Assembly: GCA_002104985.1 (NCBI GenBank)
Contig: MCGO01000009.1
Span: 248,001 to 312,000, forward strand
DNA from: Rhizoclosmatium globosum
Taxonomy: Eukaryota > Chytridiomycota > Chytridiomycetes > Chytridiales > Chytriomycetaceae
Reading direction: 5' to 3'
Length of the DNA stretch: 64,000 bases
The notes under the pieces are model-generated. The model was not told where the DNA came from and ran no database searches. It worked only from the letters and a program-made list of their open reading frames with translations. Both the position numbers and the translations under genes were made by a program. Shown here piece after piece: positions 35,406 to 48,974 of this stretch; positions within the stretch are counted from its first letter, which is position 1, and each line of letters opens with the position of its first letter.

Positions 35406-37748
35406 ATGGCCACTGACCGTAGAAACACTGTCGATGAAGTCCCATACGAAGGAACCATCAATAATCCGACCCATTACTTAGAAGGTATGCTGGTTACTTT
35501 CTAGTTTCGGTGAACTTGCTAAACACCAAACCACAACTTCAAAAGCTGTGAACGTCGATCTCGATGATTCCGACGATGACGACATCAACTTTGCGGACAT
35601 CGGCGCGGAAGAGTTTGACGAAATTAGCGAAAGCGATGAAGAAGAGACGTTAGAGAAGGCGATTCGGACCATGAACGAGACGGTTTTCTTGGGTGAGTTG
35701 TCACATTAGACAAGTTGAAGGTTCTGACGCAGATGCCTTTCAAAGGAAACGTGGACTCGTTTAAACAGGAAGAAAAACATAAGGAGTCACTTACGAAGCG
35801 GCCGGAAGTTATTGATGATTATATTCGAAACTTTTTGTCGACAAAGGGGCTTTTGAAGAGTTTGGACGCGTTTCAGGTATGAAAAACTATATCAATATTT
35901 ATTGCGATGTGAAGTTTATGTGTGTGATAATTTAGAATGAGTGGTACGAGTTTCAGCAGAAAGGAAACCTGTCACCTGAAGATCGCCTCGTGGTTCCCGA
36001 CGTTTACATTAAAAACCAAGAACTCGCCGATTCACTTCAAAAGCTACGTATTGATGTTGATAACTACAAAGAGATTGCGAGGTAAGTTTTCGACTCTTAA
36101 TTACCCACGATTCCACAAGAAATCAAACCCATTCACCCTACAGCAAAGCGCGTGCCACATACGATAAACTTCGCAAAGAACGCGATTTCCACCGTATGCA
36201 TCATAAACGCGTCGTTCAAGAAAAGAACCGCTTGATCGGAGACATCAAGCGCCTCAAAAAGCACTATGAGACATACGAACCGACTCTCAAGAACTTGCGT
36301 AGTCGTTATGAAGTCGCTATGAAAGAGAAGATGTTGGTTAAGTTGGAGAGGGATCGGATTGCTGGTAAACTTGGAGTTTTGGAAGGGGCTGTGAGTGGTG
36401 GTGGTGGCGGGGTAGTGTTGGAGAGAAAAAGGGAGAGAGACGAGAGTCTGTTCAGCCGATTGGAAAGAAAGAGTTGGGGTGCAGGAGTTGTAGCTGCGGC
36501 TGCTGAGGGTAAGGCGAAGAAGGGAAGTATTAGTGGTGGACCACCTGTCCTACCCAAGAAACCTTTGGTTAAGGAAGCTGTGTTACCCATGGATGATCGC
36601 CCGAACGTGTATGCGAACGCAGATTTACCATCTGCAAGAACGGATCGTATGAAACAGATTCATATGATCAAGGCTCATTCTATGGCAGTCAGCGCGTACG
36701 TTATTTTTTCCTAAACCTGAACTTTCTGTGACTAACGTCTTTGGATTCCCATAGTATCAAGTTCCATCCCAAGAAAATGATTCTCGCAACCGTGTCCGAC
36801 GACAAAGTCTGGAAAATGTGGGCGTTCCCCTCTGGAGAACTCATCATGAGTGGGGAAGGCCATAAAGACTGGATCGCAGACTGCGACTTTCATCCAAAGG
36901 CGCACACTTGGCTACTGCGAGTGGAGATGGAACTGTCAAGATTTGGGACTTTGGGAAAGGAGTTGCGACCTTGACGTTAGGAGATCACACCCAAGCTGTG
37001 TGGGGATGCTCGTTCCATGATCAAGGAGACTTTTTGGCGAGTTGTAGTATGGATCATACTGCAAAGTTGTGGGATATTACTACGTATGTAATATTTGTTG
37101 GGGTTTTGGGTTTTGGGTATTAACGTTTATTATTCCGAAGTGGGAAGTGCAGACAAACTTTCAGAGGGCACGCAGATTCTGTGAATCATGTTGGATTTGT
37201 GCCCTTCACAAACACGATTTACACTGCTCTGGGGACAAGACACTCTCTTTGTGGGATGCGCGTACGGGACTGTGTTCGCAAACCTTGTATGGGCACATCA
37301 ATGCAATTAATCACGTCGCTTTTTCTTTAAGAGTGAGTCATTACTTATCAAATTGTATTGACTTAAAGTTTGTGACGGTAGGGTGATACTGTCGCGTCAT
37401 GTGACTCTGATGGAATCGTAAAGTTCTGGGATATTCGCAACGTGTCTGAGTTGGAAAGCATCGACGTAGGACCTCATGCAGCAAACAAGCTTGCATTTGA
37501 TCCTGCTGGCAATGTTTTGGCGATAGCGAGTAACGATGGTTCAACAAAGACGTAAGTTGCGAGTTCTGTTCCAGCTGCTTTACGCGATTTTGACTTTGAT
37601 CTTGGGTGTTAGATATAATATCAGAGATAAACAGCGTGGGAAGGATCTTGGGTCAGGAGATGATGCTATCCAGGCAGTTGCTTTCGACAGATCAGGCGAC
37701 TTTTTGGTAACAGCTGGATCTGATTGCATGGTACGCGTGTATCAGTAG
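35406..37748 (+). CDS. SPAG16: PF20/SPAG16 axonemal central-pair WD40 protein
   Basis: ATG at 35406. After an acidic N-terminus (DSDDDDINFADIGAEEFDE) comes a LisH-like IDDYIRNFLSTKGLLKSLDAF, then NEWYEFQQKG, PDVYIKNQELADSLQKL and the diagnostic coiled-coil block KERDFHRMHHKRVVQEKNRL, HYETYEPTLKNLRSRYEV and MKEKMLVKLERDRI. Seven WD40 blades follow from 36750, including HPKKMILATVSDDKVWKMW, LATASGDGTVKIWDFGKGV, FLASCSMDHTAKLWDIT, YTCSGDKTLSLWDARTGLCS and ASCDSDGIVKFWDIRN, ending MVRVYQ. In Chlamydomonas and animals the protein sits on the central-pair bridge and is needed for flagellar beating. At least seven introns; frame break near 36905. Its presence is the main evidence that the host makes flagellated zoospores. 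Confidence 0.93.
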
Positions 37749-37860
37749 ATAAGAGAGTATTTAGATGCATTCAAGAAGAATAAAACGCGTTTCAGTGGAT
37801 TTTGAATCATTTACATGAGTTTTTGCCTATTTAAACGTATTATCAACACAGTTCATCAGT

Positions 37861-37934
37861 GCCTTCTTAGCTCAGTTGGTCAGATCGCCTGCCTAGTAAG
37901 CAGGAGGCCACCAGTTCAAATCTGGTAGAAGGCA
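37861..37934 (+). tRNA. tRNA-Thr (anticodon AGT), no intron
   Basis: Acceptor stem GCCTTCT pairs with AGAAGGC (discriminator A). The anticodon stem CCTGC/GCAGG closes the loop CTAGTAA with anticodon AGT. The T arm ACCAG TTCAAAT CTGGT is perfect and the D arm starts GCTCAGTTGGTCA with one C.T mismatch. A T4 run at 37939-37942 (GCGTTTT) can serve as a weak RNA polymerase III terminator. The 74-base gene sits 112 bp after the PF20 gene. Confidence 0.95.
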
Positions 37935-38309
37935 CGCGTTTTGGTTGTGGAGGTTGAGGGAGGTGTGGTTTAGAGAGTGATTGCCAACGTCACCTTGCAC
38001 TCCTACGTTGTGTGTGACAACGTTATTATATATTAATATACTCGTCCCCGCACTAGGGAGCAGCTGTCTTGGTTGTCCAAGAATCCATATGTTCCATAAC
38101 ATTCGTGTTTCAATTTGTTACCATTAGGACGATCAGATGTTGCATATATTGATATTATCGACACTGCCAGTATGAAAGAGGCATATGCATCAAAACACGT
38201 GGGAAGGGTCAAGCAAGCAAAGGTGAGGTTGATGAGCAAGAGATTTTCGCTTTGCAAAAGTTGACTTTGACCACCACCACCAACACACACCCACCAACCC
38301 ACCAACCGA
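37935..38309. other. Intergenic, SRPK upstream region
   Basis: No gene. The last 50 bp before the kinase ATG are a CA/CCA-rich run (ACCACCACCACCAACACACA near 38270-38300), giving an A/C-only 5' leader. Confidence 0.5.
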
Positions 38310-40688
<2,379 letters not shown>

Positions 40689-40904
40689 ACTCGCCAAGTC
40701 TTTGGGGGGGATGATGGCTCTGAACTTTTATGCATATTTCCCATTCCTCCCCATCTTTTGAATTGCTGTTGTTGTTTCTTTATCCGTGTTGATATAGTGG
40801 TTTCATTGTTTTATGTGACGGGGCAGTAAGACATATTTTTAAATCTTTAATTCTGATTGCAAGACTCTGGGATTAAATTTGTGGCTGTGCAAGCCTGTTG
40901 AAAC

Positions 40905-42802
40905 ATGAATCGCCCTTATCCGTCACGAGCGACTTCTTGCCAAGAGTGTCAAAAACGAAAGAAAGGCTGCACGAGGGAAGTGTCAGGATGTTCGGGCTGC
41001 CGTTCCAAAGGAATCCGATGCATTTACCCTCGCCACACTCAAAGTAGTGAGCTCACTCCCGAAAGCCGAACTGCACAAAACGTTCCAAATACTTCTAATT
41101 GGAATGATGATGGACTTCTCCAGTGGGATCCATCCGCTGATGCTGTTGGGCCAATTGCGGTGGCATGCCCAATAACACCAGCTTTCGCTCTGACGCAAGC
41201 GATGACAATGTTAGAAGCGCCAATACTGGATAAGGATGATCTTGATATGGCCTTGGAAGATCCAGATCTAATGCCAACGTTTGAAGATTTTGAGTGTGTG
41301 CTCACATTCATGACAACGAATCCACGTGCTGGAACTTTGATGGTACTAATGAATGTGAACCAGTTCCTGTTAACTTTCTTTACGCAACCGGCGTCGTTGA
41401 GGTGTTGTGCTACACTGTTGATATTACTCACCAGTGTTATCTAAAAGCTGTAAACCAGACTTGTCATAGGCGCGATCGCAGCATGTTATACCAGATCAGC
41501 TATATCAGATGATACAGTTCTCTGGTTCTTCAAGCGTGCCAGAAAAGCAGTGATTCTTGCTGCCGACGACCTTCGTTGGCAACTGCAAAAGCGTACTATT
41601 GGATATTTATTTTCGCATGGATCATGAAAAAATATGAGCTTGGATTCCCGTTTTTGAAGATGGCTGTTGGATTGGTGTCTGTGTTGAGATTGGATGTTGA
41701 TCCAGACTATCTTCCAGACCTTGTGGACATAGTGAAGCTGAGAAAGAGGAACGGAGGCGGCTTTTTTGGGCGTTGTGTATCGCTTCATGGTGTAAGCACT
41801 TTCAATTTGGCAGAGCCAAAACTAAATATCAACTACACGTAGTTGCATTGAGTCGATCGTTAGATTCAACATTAATTTATCTGTCCTCTGCCGCCGTGAA
41901 CCCCTTGGGCCCGTAGAAGGCGTCTTCAAAAGTGTTCCTTCGTGCAAACCATTTTGCGATGTACTATGTCTCATCGTAGATATCAAACGGCATTATGCCA
42001 AAATTCCAGTGTCTCTCGACGACATTATTACATCTCCAGAATTACTGCACTTGCAAATGCGCTTTGCAATCATTCAATCCAGTATACCTTCTGAACAAAT
42101 GATGTCGATGGAATCCCCTCAAGTATTTGCGTCCACACTTCTCGCAAATGATAACATATCAGACGTGTATAGTCCTTGGATGAATGCCAATCTTTTTGCA
42201 TGTGTTACGTTGTTAAATCGGTCCAAGTTATATCTTACAGCGTTGAGTAGTTATCACCCAACTCTTTTACCTTCATCAACATGCGACATTATTATCGGAG
42301 CTGTAAAGCAGTCTTCCTCGCTATTTGTGGGGCAGTAAGCTTGGTGGGTGTATTATCGAACATGAATGATTACGATCGATTTCGAGTTACAACACATGCG
42401 CCGTTTTGGTACCCGTTGTTTGAGATATCGATCACGGCATGGTTTATGACTTGTCGAATGAGCGAAGAGTGGAAACAGATTGTCGAGATTGATTTGAATA
42501 TGTTGATTGACTCTATCCAATCGCTGACCAAATTCGTGGAGATAACCATGAGAGAAGAGCTCACTGTCGAGCCAATTGGTTATTTTATGAGAGTAATGCT
42601 CAGAGAAATGAGAAAAGATTTGCAAGATGGCACAATAGAAACAGCGGATCAACTCGCTTTAACGGGAATGAGTACTACCAGCGATGGAAACTACTATGGA
42701 TATTTGGGATTGTTAGGCGTTGAAGTGGGACAAGGATTATGCTGGAAAGGTCGAAACGAAGATACGTGGAGGGAATTTTGGAAACAACAAGGAATGGTGT
42801 GA
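40905..42802 (+). CDS. Zn2Cys6 transcription factor, same subfamily as the mini genes
   Basis: ATG at 40905. The cluster at residues 12-39 (SCQECQKRKKGCTREVSGCS..., spacing 2-6-6-2-6) is closest in type to the mini proteins. A short linker has DDGLLQWDPSADAVGP, a diverged form of the W-P-P signature, then LEDPDLMPTFEDF (also in the decayed factor at 571-2580). The MHR region follows after an intron at about 41402-41469: FFKRARKAVILA, LRLDVDPDYLPD, RRRLFWALCI, IKRHYAKIPVSLDDIITSP, TLLNRSKLYLT, TAWFMTCRM and LGLLGVEVGQGLCWKGR...WREFW. Frame breaks near 41575, 41735 and 42330 look like indels. Convergent with the phospholipase gene (104 bp between stops). Confidence 0.82.
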
Positions 42803-42906
42803 AACGTAAATTTCCAAATCAATTGTCAACTATCCATAGCTTATTTGAGCAAACACATAATTTTTTATTCAAGAGAAGCATCGAAATTATGAACATATCA
42901 TTGATA

Positions 42907-43545
42907 TTAGTTGTTTCCATTCCATGGCTCATTTCTTGCTCCACAATGCTGTCTATCATAGTCAAAAGCCTGTTCCGCCTGCGAAGCAATATTCAAAACG
43001 GCATGTCCTAGTCCTTCAGCTCCAGAACAAATCAAATAATTGTGACGGTCCAATCCTTGGCAGAGGGCAGCCATGTTGTTGCTGAGAATGTCATCACATT
43101 GAGACTTGGAAAGCGGGTTACCAGCATTAACCAATTGATCGCGTTCGTCACTGTAGCAGAAGTCGTGCTGGACGCAGGCCTCATACCAAAAGGCCTTCAT
43201 AGATCCCCAACCAAGATCAAAGTCTGGCATTGAACAACCATCGCTGAATGATCTGTTTCATCACAGAACATTCGGTGATAAGTGTGATTAGACGGGGATT
43301 CGATGAACAAACCTTTGGAATCCACATGGAGTGCTCTGAGGAAAGCTGCGCAAGATAGTGTTAACATCCTGGCAAGGAACGCAGCCGTTGGACCAGTTAA
43401 AGCAGTTTGCGACAGTGACGCTTGGCACTCTTCCCTTATTATCAGGGATTCCACCTTGAATGACAGTCGACGGGTTGTAGAAGCAGCGCCAGTCTGCAAG
43501 AACAACCTGAGAAAGACAGAGAAGAGGAAGGAGAGTGACAATCAT
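42907..43545 (-). CDS. Secreted phospholipase A2 (fungal/prokaryotic PLA2 type, PF09056-like)
   Basis: Exon 1 43313-43545, intron 43253-43312 (60 nt), exon 2 42907-43252, continuous frame of 192 aa. The N-terminus MIVTLLPLLCLSQVVLADW is a signal peptide. The mature part is rich in Cys (CFNWSNGCVPCQD, CGFQRSFSDGCSMPDFD). The active-site helix is EACVQHDFCYSD, where His-Asp in CxxHDxC is the catalytic pair of PLA2. Later cysteines fit disulfide pairing. The enzyme hydrolyses the sn-2 ester of phospholipids; in fungi it is secreted for nutrition or membrane remodelling. The first splice donor (GTTTGT) is ordinary for this genome. Start is the only ATG before the signal sequence. Confidence 0.85.
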
Positions 43546-43797
43546 TTCGTTGATGATTTTGAATTGGGCATTAATTGGGCTGGGTGGCTACAAGAATGAG
43601 CGCGTGCAAAAATGCACGCACCCTCGTATATTTCAAATGATTAAGATTTTTGCAAAGCAGCAATTTAGATACTCTGTTCTGTTGCCAATCAGTCGCAAAC
43701 AAGTGCAGCCACCAACATAAATTGTTTCATCATCAGCTCATTTACTTGATTTATCCATCTATTCACGATTTAAACATGAAATTTAAAGTAAATAGAC
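43546..43797. other. Interval between two minus-strand genes
   Basis: About 250 bp, AT-rich, phospholipase promoter side. No gene seen. Confidence 0.4.
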
Positions 43798-44622
43798 CTA
43801 TTGAGCCATTAAGATTCCCTTCTCCGCCTTCTCCATTCTCTCTCCCTTTCTATCCTTCTTCATAATCGCTACATAAATGCGATGTGCCCACACCTGTGTG
43901 ACCGCCAAAACCAAGAAAATCACAGCCGAAAATACAGTCCAAAAGTAAAACAGAGGGGAGAACTCCTCCAAAACGTGCAAACAAAAGTAACGCACACAGA
44001 ATATTGTTTCCAAGGCGAAAAAATGTCAACGGCCATGCACTAAGAAATCCGAAAAAGTTTGTAAGTCTAGCAGGAGCCTTGAATTGACGTAAAGTCAAGT
44101 AGATATGGGGCACACAATCAACCACAGCATGAATAGCACCCAACGCTCCCGTCCACATAATATACTGAGCCAAGAAGACATTCGTAGTTGAAATGGATGT
44201 CCATCCAGCTCCAAACCCAAAGATAATTGCAGCCAAGTGATGAACCTTGAGCATAGTCTGCATTTCATCCCCAAATCGAATCAACTCCACAAGATACAAA
44301 ATCTTGTACGAAAACACACTCGCGACGATAAAGTTGCAGGTGAACGAAAGGTTTGTTAGCTTCATCACCTTGTTTCCCTGAATCACATTCAAAAACGTGT
44401 CGGGAAAGAAGAAGAGACAGTAACAAAGAAATGCAGTTAATTCTGGCAGAATGGACAAAATGTAGAAGACGAGCTTTTTCGGCTTTGGGGACCATTGAAG
44501 GTAGGGAGGATAACGTTCACCAACAAGTTGATGAACAGAGCAATTGGGCAAATAAGTAGGGAAATTGAGATAAGAGGGTCCCTGATGTCAAATGGCTTGG
44601 TCGAAGCTGTTGAGGTTTCCAT
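43798..44622 (-). CDS. Multi-span membrane protein, TLC-domain-like
   Basis: The N-terminus METSTASTKPFDIRD is cytosolic-looking. It is followed by about seven hydrophobic helices: LISISLLICPIALFINLL, VFYILSILPELTAFLCYCLF, a segment near NFIVASVFSYKILYLVEL, the HHLAAIIFGFGAGW helix, YIMWTGALGAIHAVVD, a helix near 44030, and FYFWTVFSAVIFLVLAVTQV, then a Lys/Arg-rich tail (IMKKDRKGERMEKAEKG) ending at 43798. The His-His at the start of the fourth helix and the overall helix count recall TRAM-LAG1-CLN8 proteins, but similarity is weak. About 265 aa. The frame changes near 44530 and 44000, likely indels. The basic C-terminus could be an ER-retrieval-type tail. Confidence 0.5.
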
Positions 44623-45172
44623 GGCAGGTGTTGTTTTCTTGCAGGAACGTTTTTAAATGCGCTGATAAGGCTGGACCAATATAGCTTTGCTGATGGCCAC
44701 TTTCCCGTCCAATCTCTCCAACCAGCCACTAAACCCACAAATCCAACTGGGCTACAATAGACTCCGTCGGGGCATCATTTATATTTACGCAATCCCCGAA
44801 TGAAAGAATAACGGATGAACTATAAACTTCATGAAAATAAAAACCAACAGAGTCAATGTGCAATCAGTTCTATGTTGATTGAAACGTGTCAAATTAGCAG
44901 GATATATTTCTTTCTTCATTCGGAGACTCTTTATGTTCAATAAGTCCAGATAAGTGCTAAGTGTGCCCAAATTTTGGGCCTTCTTGAACCAGTTTTGACC
45001 CATGAGGTCCATCCAAGGTCTTTTTTTGTCAGCGATGTGAATAATAAATAATCAGAGATGCGATAAGAAGCGAGGAGACTGATAGGAAGCGAAACTCGCA
45101 ACGTGTAGTTTAACGCATTATAGGAAACACACAACATTTATGTAAAACGAAAATGAAACGAAACAACAACTA
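44623..45172. other. Intergenic, no gene recognised
   Basis: 550 bp. A minus-strand frame of 75 codons (44785-45012) has no motif. AT-rich; probably the promoter of the TLC-like gene and the 3' region of the polyproline gene. Confidence 0.4.
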
Positions 45173-48100
45173 TCAAAGAGTCAATCTACGTCCATTCCTT
45201 CCCTCACCAACGTTATAAGACTTCTTGAGCAATGGAATCAACACATCTACAGGAACTCCAGCCATCGTGATACTTCCCTTCGGATTCGGAATTGCACCGT
45301 CAGGACCTGGAACAGCCCCACCTTCAGCAGCAGGAGCAACAGCAGGTGGAACCTCTGTTTTCACAGCAAGAGCAGGCTTCTTGGCCTCCTCTTCCTTCTT
45401 CTTCTCCTCCTCCTTCTTTTTCAATCCATCTGGACTCTCCGCCGACAAATCCATCTTCTTCAAGAACTCGGGCGTCACTTTGAGTGTATCAGCCTTGATA
45501 ATCATTCCAGTCGCTTGCTCCAAGTTCTTGGCGATTTCTTTGACTCGTTTTGGAATCTCCTTGATAATGTTGCGCAGTTGTTTGGGTGTGAAACCGGTGA
45601 ACGTCTCGTTCATGGCTTCACCCATGCGTTTCATTTCCGCGAGGGTTTGTTCGAGCTGGTTCGCGGCGGCAACGACGGTTTCGTCGGAGGTGAGGAGTTT
45701 CTTGAAAATGAGCTCGAATTGCGGGAAATCGGATTGCATGTAGGCTTGCTTTTTGTCAAACCATTCGTCCCAGAGTTTACGCTGTTCGAGAGACTTTTCT
45801 TTGCCGGGGGGTTCGGGGAGTCGAATTTTTTGGTTTGGCGAGGGAAGTGGCGGGTTTTCATGAGTGCGATTTCGTCGGTGACGTGTTTGCGGGAGGCTTC
45901 GTCGAAACGGTACATGTGTACGCGGGCTACGATTCCTTTGCTGACGCCTTCGTCGCCGTCGTCTTCGGCAAATGCGTTCTTGAGCTCCTCTTCATAGACG
46001 TCCTTCAGCTCAATGTAGGTTGTGACTTCCATATTTTGCCACACGATACAAGGCTTATTCGCTTTTCCAATCGCAGGGTTGATGACACGCACACCTTCAA
46101 GCCATTTTCGACGAATGAGCAAGAAAATGAAACTACGCACGGTTTTGGTGGACTTGACGAGTTTATCGAGAAGTTCTTCCACGTTTCCGTTTGGAGCTTC
46201 CATGAACCCAAGAAGTTCGATAAACAGCTCCTGCTTTTCAGCTTCAAGCATCATCTTCTCTTCTTCAGGCGTCATTTTAGGAACTTCAACCGCTGCGACA
46301 ACGGGCTTCTCTACAGGTGGGGCACGCTTTCGGAGACGGTTACGCAAGTTAGGGTCTTTCAAGGCGTTCATCAAGTCAGCCTGAACGTCTCCTGTTGGCT
46401 TTGGAGGAGGTGGTAGACCTCCTGGCGGTGGTGGTGGAGGAGGAGCACCTGCAACAAATAAGCTACAGTTCGTCAACGAAAGAACGTATCATACCTGGGC
46501 CTCCTGGAGGTGGAGGTGGTGGTGGAGGACCAAAGCCTGGAGGAGGAGGTGGCGGGGGGGCCCACCACCTGGTGGAGGAGGAGGGGGAGGTGGAACTCCA
46601 CCTAAGTTGGTAAAGTTAGTTTTAGCCCAGAACAGACAATTTATGAGCTTACCCATTCCAGGAGGCGGCGGAGGAGGTGGTGGAATTCCAGGCCCACCCG
46701 GAGGAGGTGGAGGAGGTGGCGGAATGCCTCCCATCATTGGTGGGGGAGGAGGTGGTGGTGGAATACCGCCTAAGTCAGTCAAGTTTAGTTTGAAAATCCA
46801 ATAAAGCCGTTTGTCAACTAACCCATCATTGGAGGCGGAGGGGTGGAGGTGGAATACCTCCCATCATTGGTGGAGGAGGAGGTGGTGGTGGAATACCTCC
46901 TGTACCAAGCCATTAAAATCGACATTCACAAAATAAGATCTTCGAAAAGCTTACCCATCATCGGTGGAGGTGGAGGTGGCGGAGGAATGCCTCCTGCTTT
47001 CATCATTGGTGGCGGAGGGGTGGAGGTGGGATTCCGCCTATTTAATCAAAGTAAGATTATTGACGGAGACAGCAACCAACATATTACCCTCATTGGGGGA
47101 GGTGGAGGTGGAGGAGGAGGGATACTGCTTGCTTTCATCATGGGCGGAGGTGGAGGGGGTGGAGGAATGTTGCCTGTGGTGAAAGTTAGAACCTTTTACA
47201 ATCCCAAAAACCAAACATACCCATCATTGGAGGCGGTGGAGGTGGCGGTGGAGGAATGCTGCTAGTCTTCAGCATTGGCGGTGGGGGAGGAGGAGGAGGA
47301 ATACTGCTAGCAACTGCATCGATAATTGTTAGAAGCATTACTTCGTCGAAAGAGAGTATACCTGGAGTTGCCAAAACAGGAGGAGGTGGAGGTGGTGGGG
47401 GAATACTGGAAACGACAGGGGCAGGAGGAGCCGGTGGCGGTGGAGGGATGCTTGACGTTACTGGAGTTGGAATCGCAGGAGCAGCTGGAGGAACTGGAAT
47501 CGCTTGCACTGGTGCCGGCGGTGGAGCTGGAACTGAAGTAGGAACACGTCTGAAAGCTGAAATCGGTTCAGAAGCAGGAGCATTGACAGGTTCAATTGCG
47601 GCCTGATACGATTGTTCTGCTTGCTCCGAGACAGGTGTCAAAGGCGTCATTGTAAGTGGAGACGACACAGGTTCATTCAACCACCCTGGAACAGCCGTCA
47701 ACGAAGTCCGCTTCGCAGGAGGTGCACCTGGCATTGGAACCGACGCCTTAGAGGACCCGCCTCCAGGTCGTGGAATACCGGCTGGCTTTGGAGCAAAGAG
47801 GGGGCATCGCTAGCTCTACTTCTTCTGTAATGTGGGGATTGACTGATGGTTTTGAAGGGGTTGGTTCTCTTCATCGTCAGAGTCTGGGTTCGCAATCTGA
47901 GAGTCTTTCGAGGGAATGCTGAAGATCTCCTGTGGCACTCTTTCGGGATTCCATGAATGGGAGAGATGGGATCGACGCCATCACGGATGGCATTGGTGGC
48001 ACTGTATTCATTGGGTTAAACCATTGGGTGTGTCGTGATTTAAGGGTACTCACAAATATCCATCAAGATACTGAGAGCAGAGGCTCTCGTCAATCGCCTG

Positions 48101-48728
48101 TTCACTTTTTCTTCTGGAGTGACGGGCGTTGGTTTTGTGGTGCATTATACTCAAGTTCTGTTGCGACGTCTTCTTCATCCACAACCACAAGAGTCTCCTC
48201 TCCGAATGGATTCAAGACACTAACAGCAGCGACTTGCGGCTCGTCCAATACTTGTTCAGAAGAATCTTCCTCCTCCACTTCCAAAGGTGCTTCTTTTCTG
48301 CGACGCAAAGTTTCCGCAACAGCCGCAGCATTCTCCTTCTCTGCTTGTTCAAGTTGAGAAACCATGGCACCCAAGTCATCCACAGATCCAGGATTCGCCA
48401 TAACACTCATACGAATTCTGGAGGCAAATTTGTCGGTGACGTTCTACGACGAGCCAATTTCAACGCCTTGTCCTTTTCGACGGTTTCCGGGTCCTTTTCC
48501 TCTACTTTCCTTCCTTAGTTTCTGGTGCTGGTTGAGACGGTGTTGCAGTCACTGAAGGAATCACGGCTCGTTGACTTTTGTTGTTTCGCTAGAGAGTGAT
48601 TCGGTGTCTGGCGACAAGCGCTTTGCACGGGCATGTTCTTCCGCGCTAACAGGAGAGGCAGCGAAAGCATGGCGAATGAAGGGGGAATGTTGGTTGTTTC
48701 CTGAGCCGTAATTGCGAACAGAATCTAA
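45173..48728 (-). CDS. Large polyproline protein with FH1-like region but no FH2 domain
   Basis: The N-terminal part (48720-47700) is charged and disordered with a helix near 48390 (VDDLGAMVSQLEQAEKENAA). Then come FH1-like PPPPPPPP runs spread over at least eight small exons (47700-46449), of the sort bound by profilin or SH3 domains. Next is a WH2-like DLMNALKDPNLRNRLRKRAP near 46370, followed by an unrecognised conserved-looking C-terminal region: ELFIELLGFMEAPNGNVEEL, a WLEGVRVINPAIGKANKP block, RVHMYRFDEASRKHVTDEIA, an amphipathic region with GFTPKQLRNIIKEIPKRVKE and a Lys/Glu linker, ending GRNGRRLTL. No FH2 motif is found, so it is not a formin. An actin-regulating role is inference from the FH1-like and WH2-like parts. 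The true start is unresolved; frame breaks near 45810 and 48445. Confidence 0.62.
46449..47362 (-). repeat. Array of tandemly duplicated polyproline mini-exons
   Basis: Introns on the minus strand at 46449-46494, 46602-46652, 46770-46822, 46900-46954, 47038-47087, 47174-47220 and about 47309-47362, each 46-55 nt, separate exons of about 80-110 nt. Each exon encodes one or two PPPPPPPP runs. Most donors have the same context, ATGG/GTAAG or ATGG/GTATG after an encoded P-M-M, and acceptors lead into G-G-I-P or G-N-I-P. This indicates repeated duplication of an exon-plus-intron unit. Confidence 0.75.
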
Positions 48729-48974
48729 TGTATTGTAGGTTAGAACATGTTATTCCCCTTGATTTTGGTTCTGACGACACTTTGTTTCACACTCTAAGCC
48801 TTGAGCTCTGTTTGTAGCCTCCCCAAACAATCCGATCCGCACTATTTGCTTTCTCATTTCTTCGGTTGTCCGCTGTGCTCACACATTCTTGAATTGCCTG
48901 TTATTCCTCCATCCAATACAGTCCAACACTTCCCTCCATTACGTACTTCGACCACGAGCTGTAGTCTTTCATTT

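Noticed and set aside
46843..47606. Gly/Val-rich plus-strand frames (GGGGGG)
   Set aside because: Antisense reading of the polyproline exons; only the minus strand gives a coherent protein with splice sites.
45173..48728. Formin (FH1-FH2)
   Set aside because: The polyproline runs suggest FH1, but I find no FH2 motif in the C-terminal 450 residues; the region has a WH2-like helix and an unrecognised domain instead.
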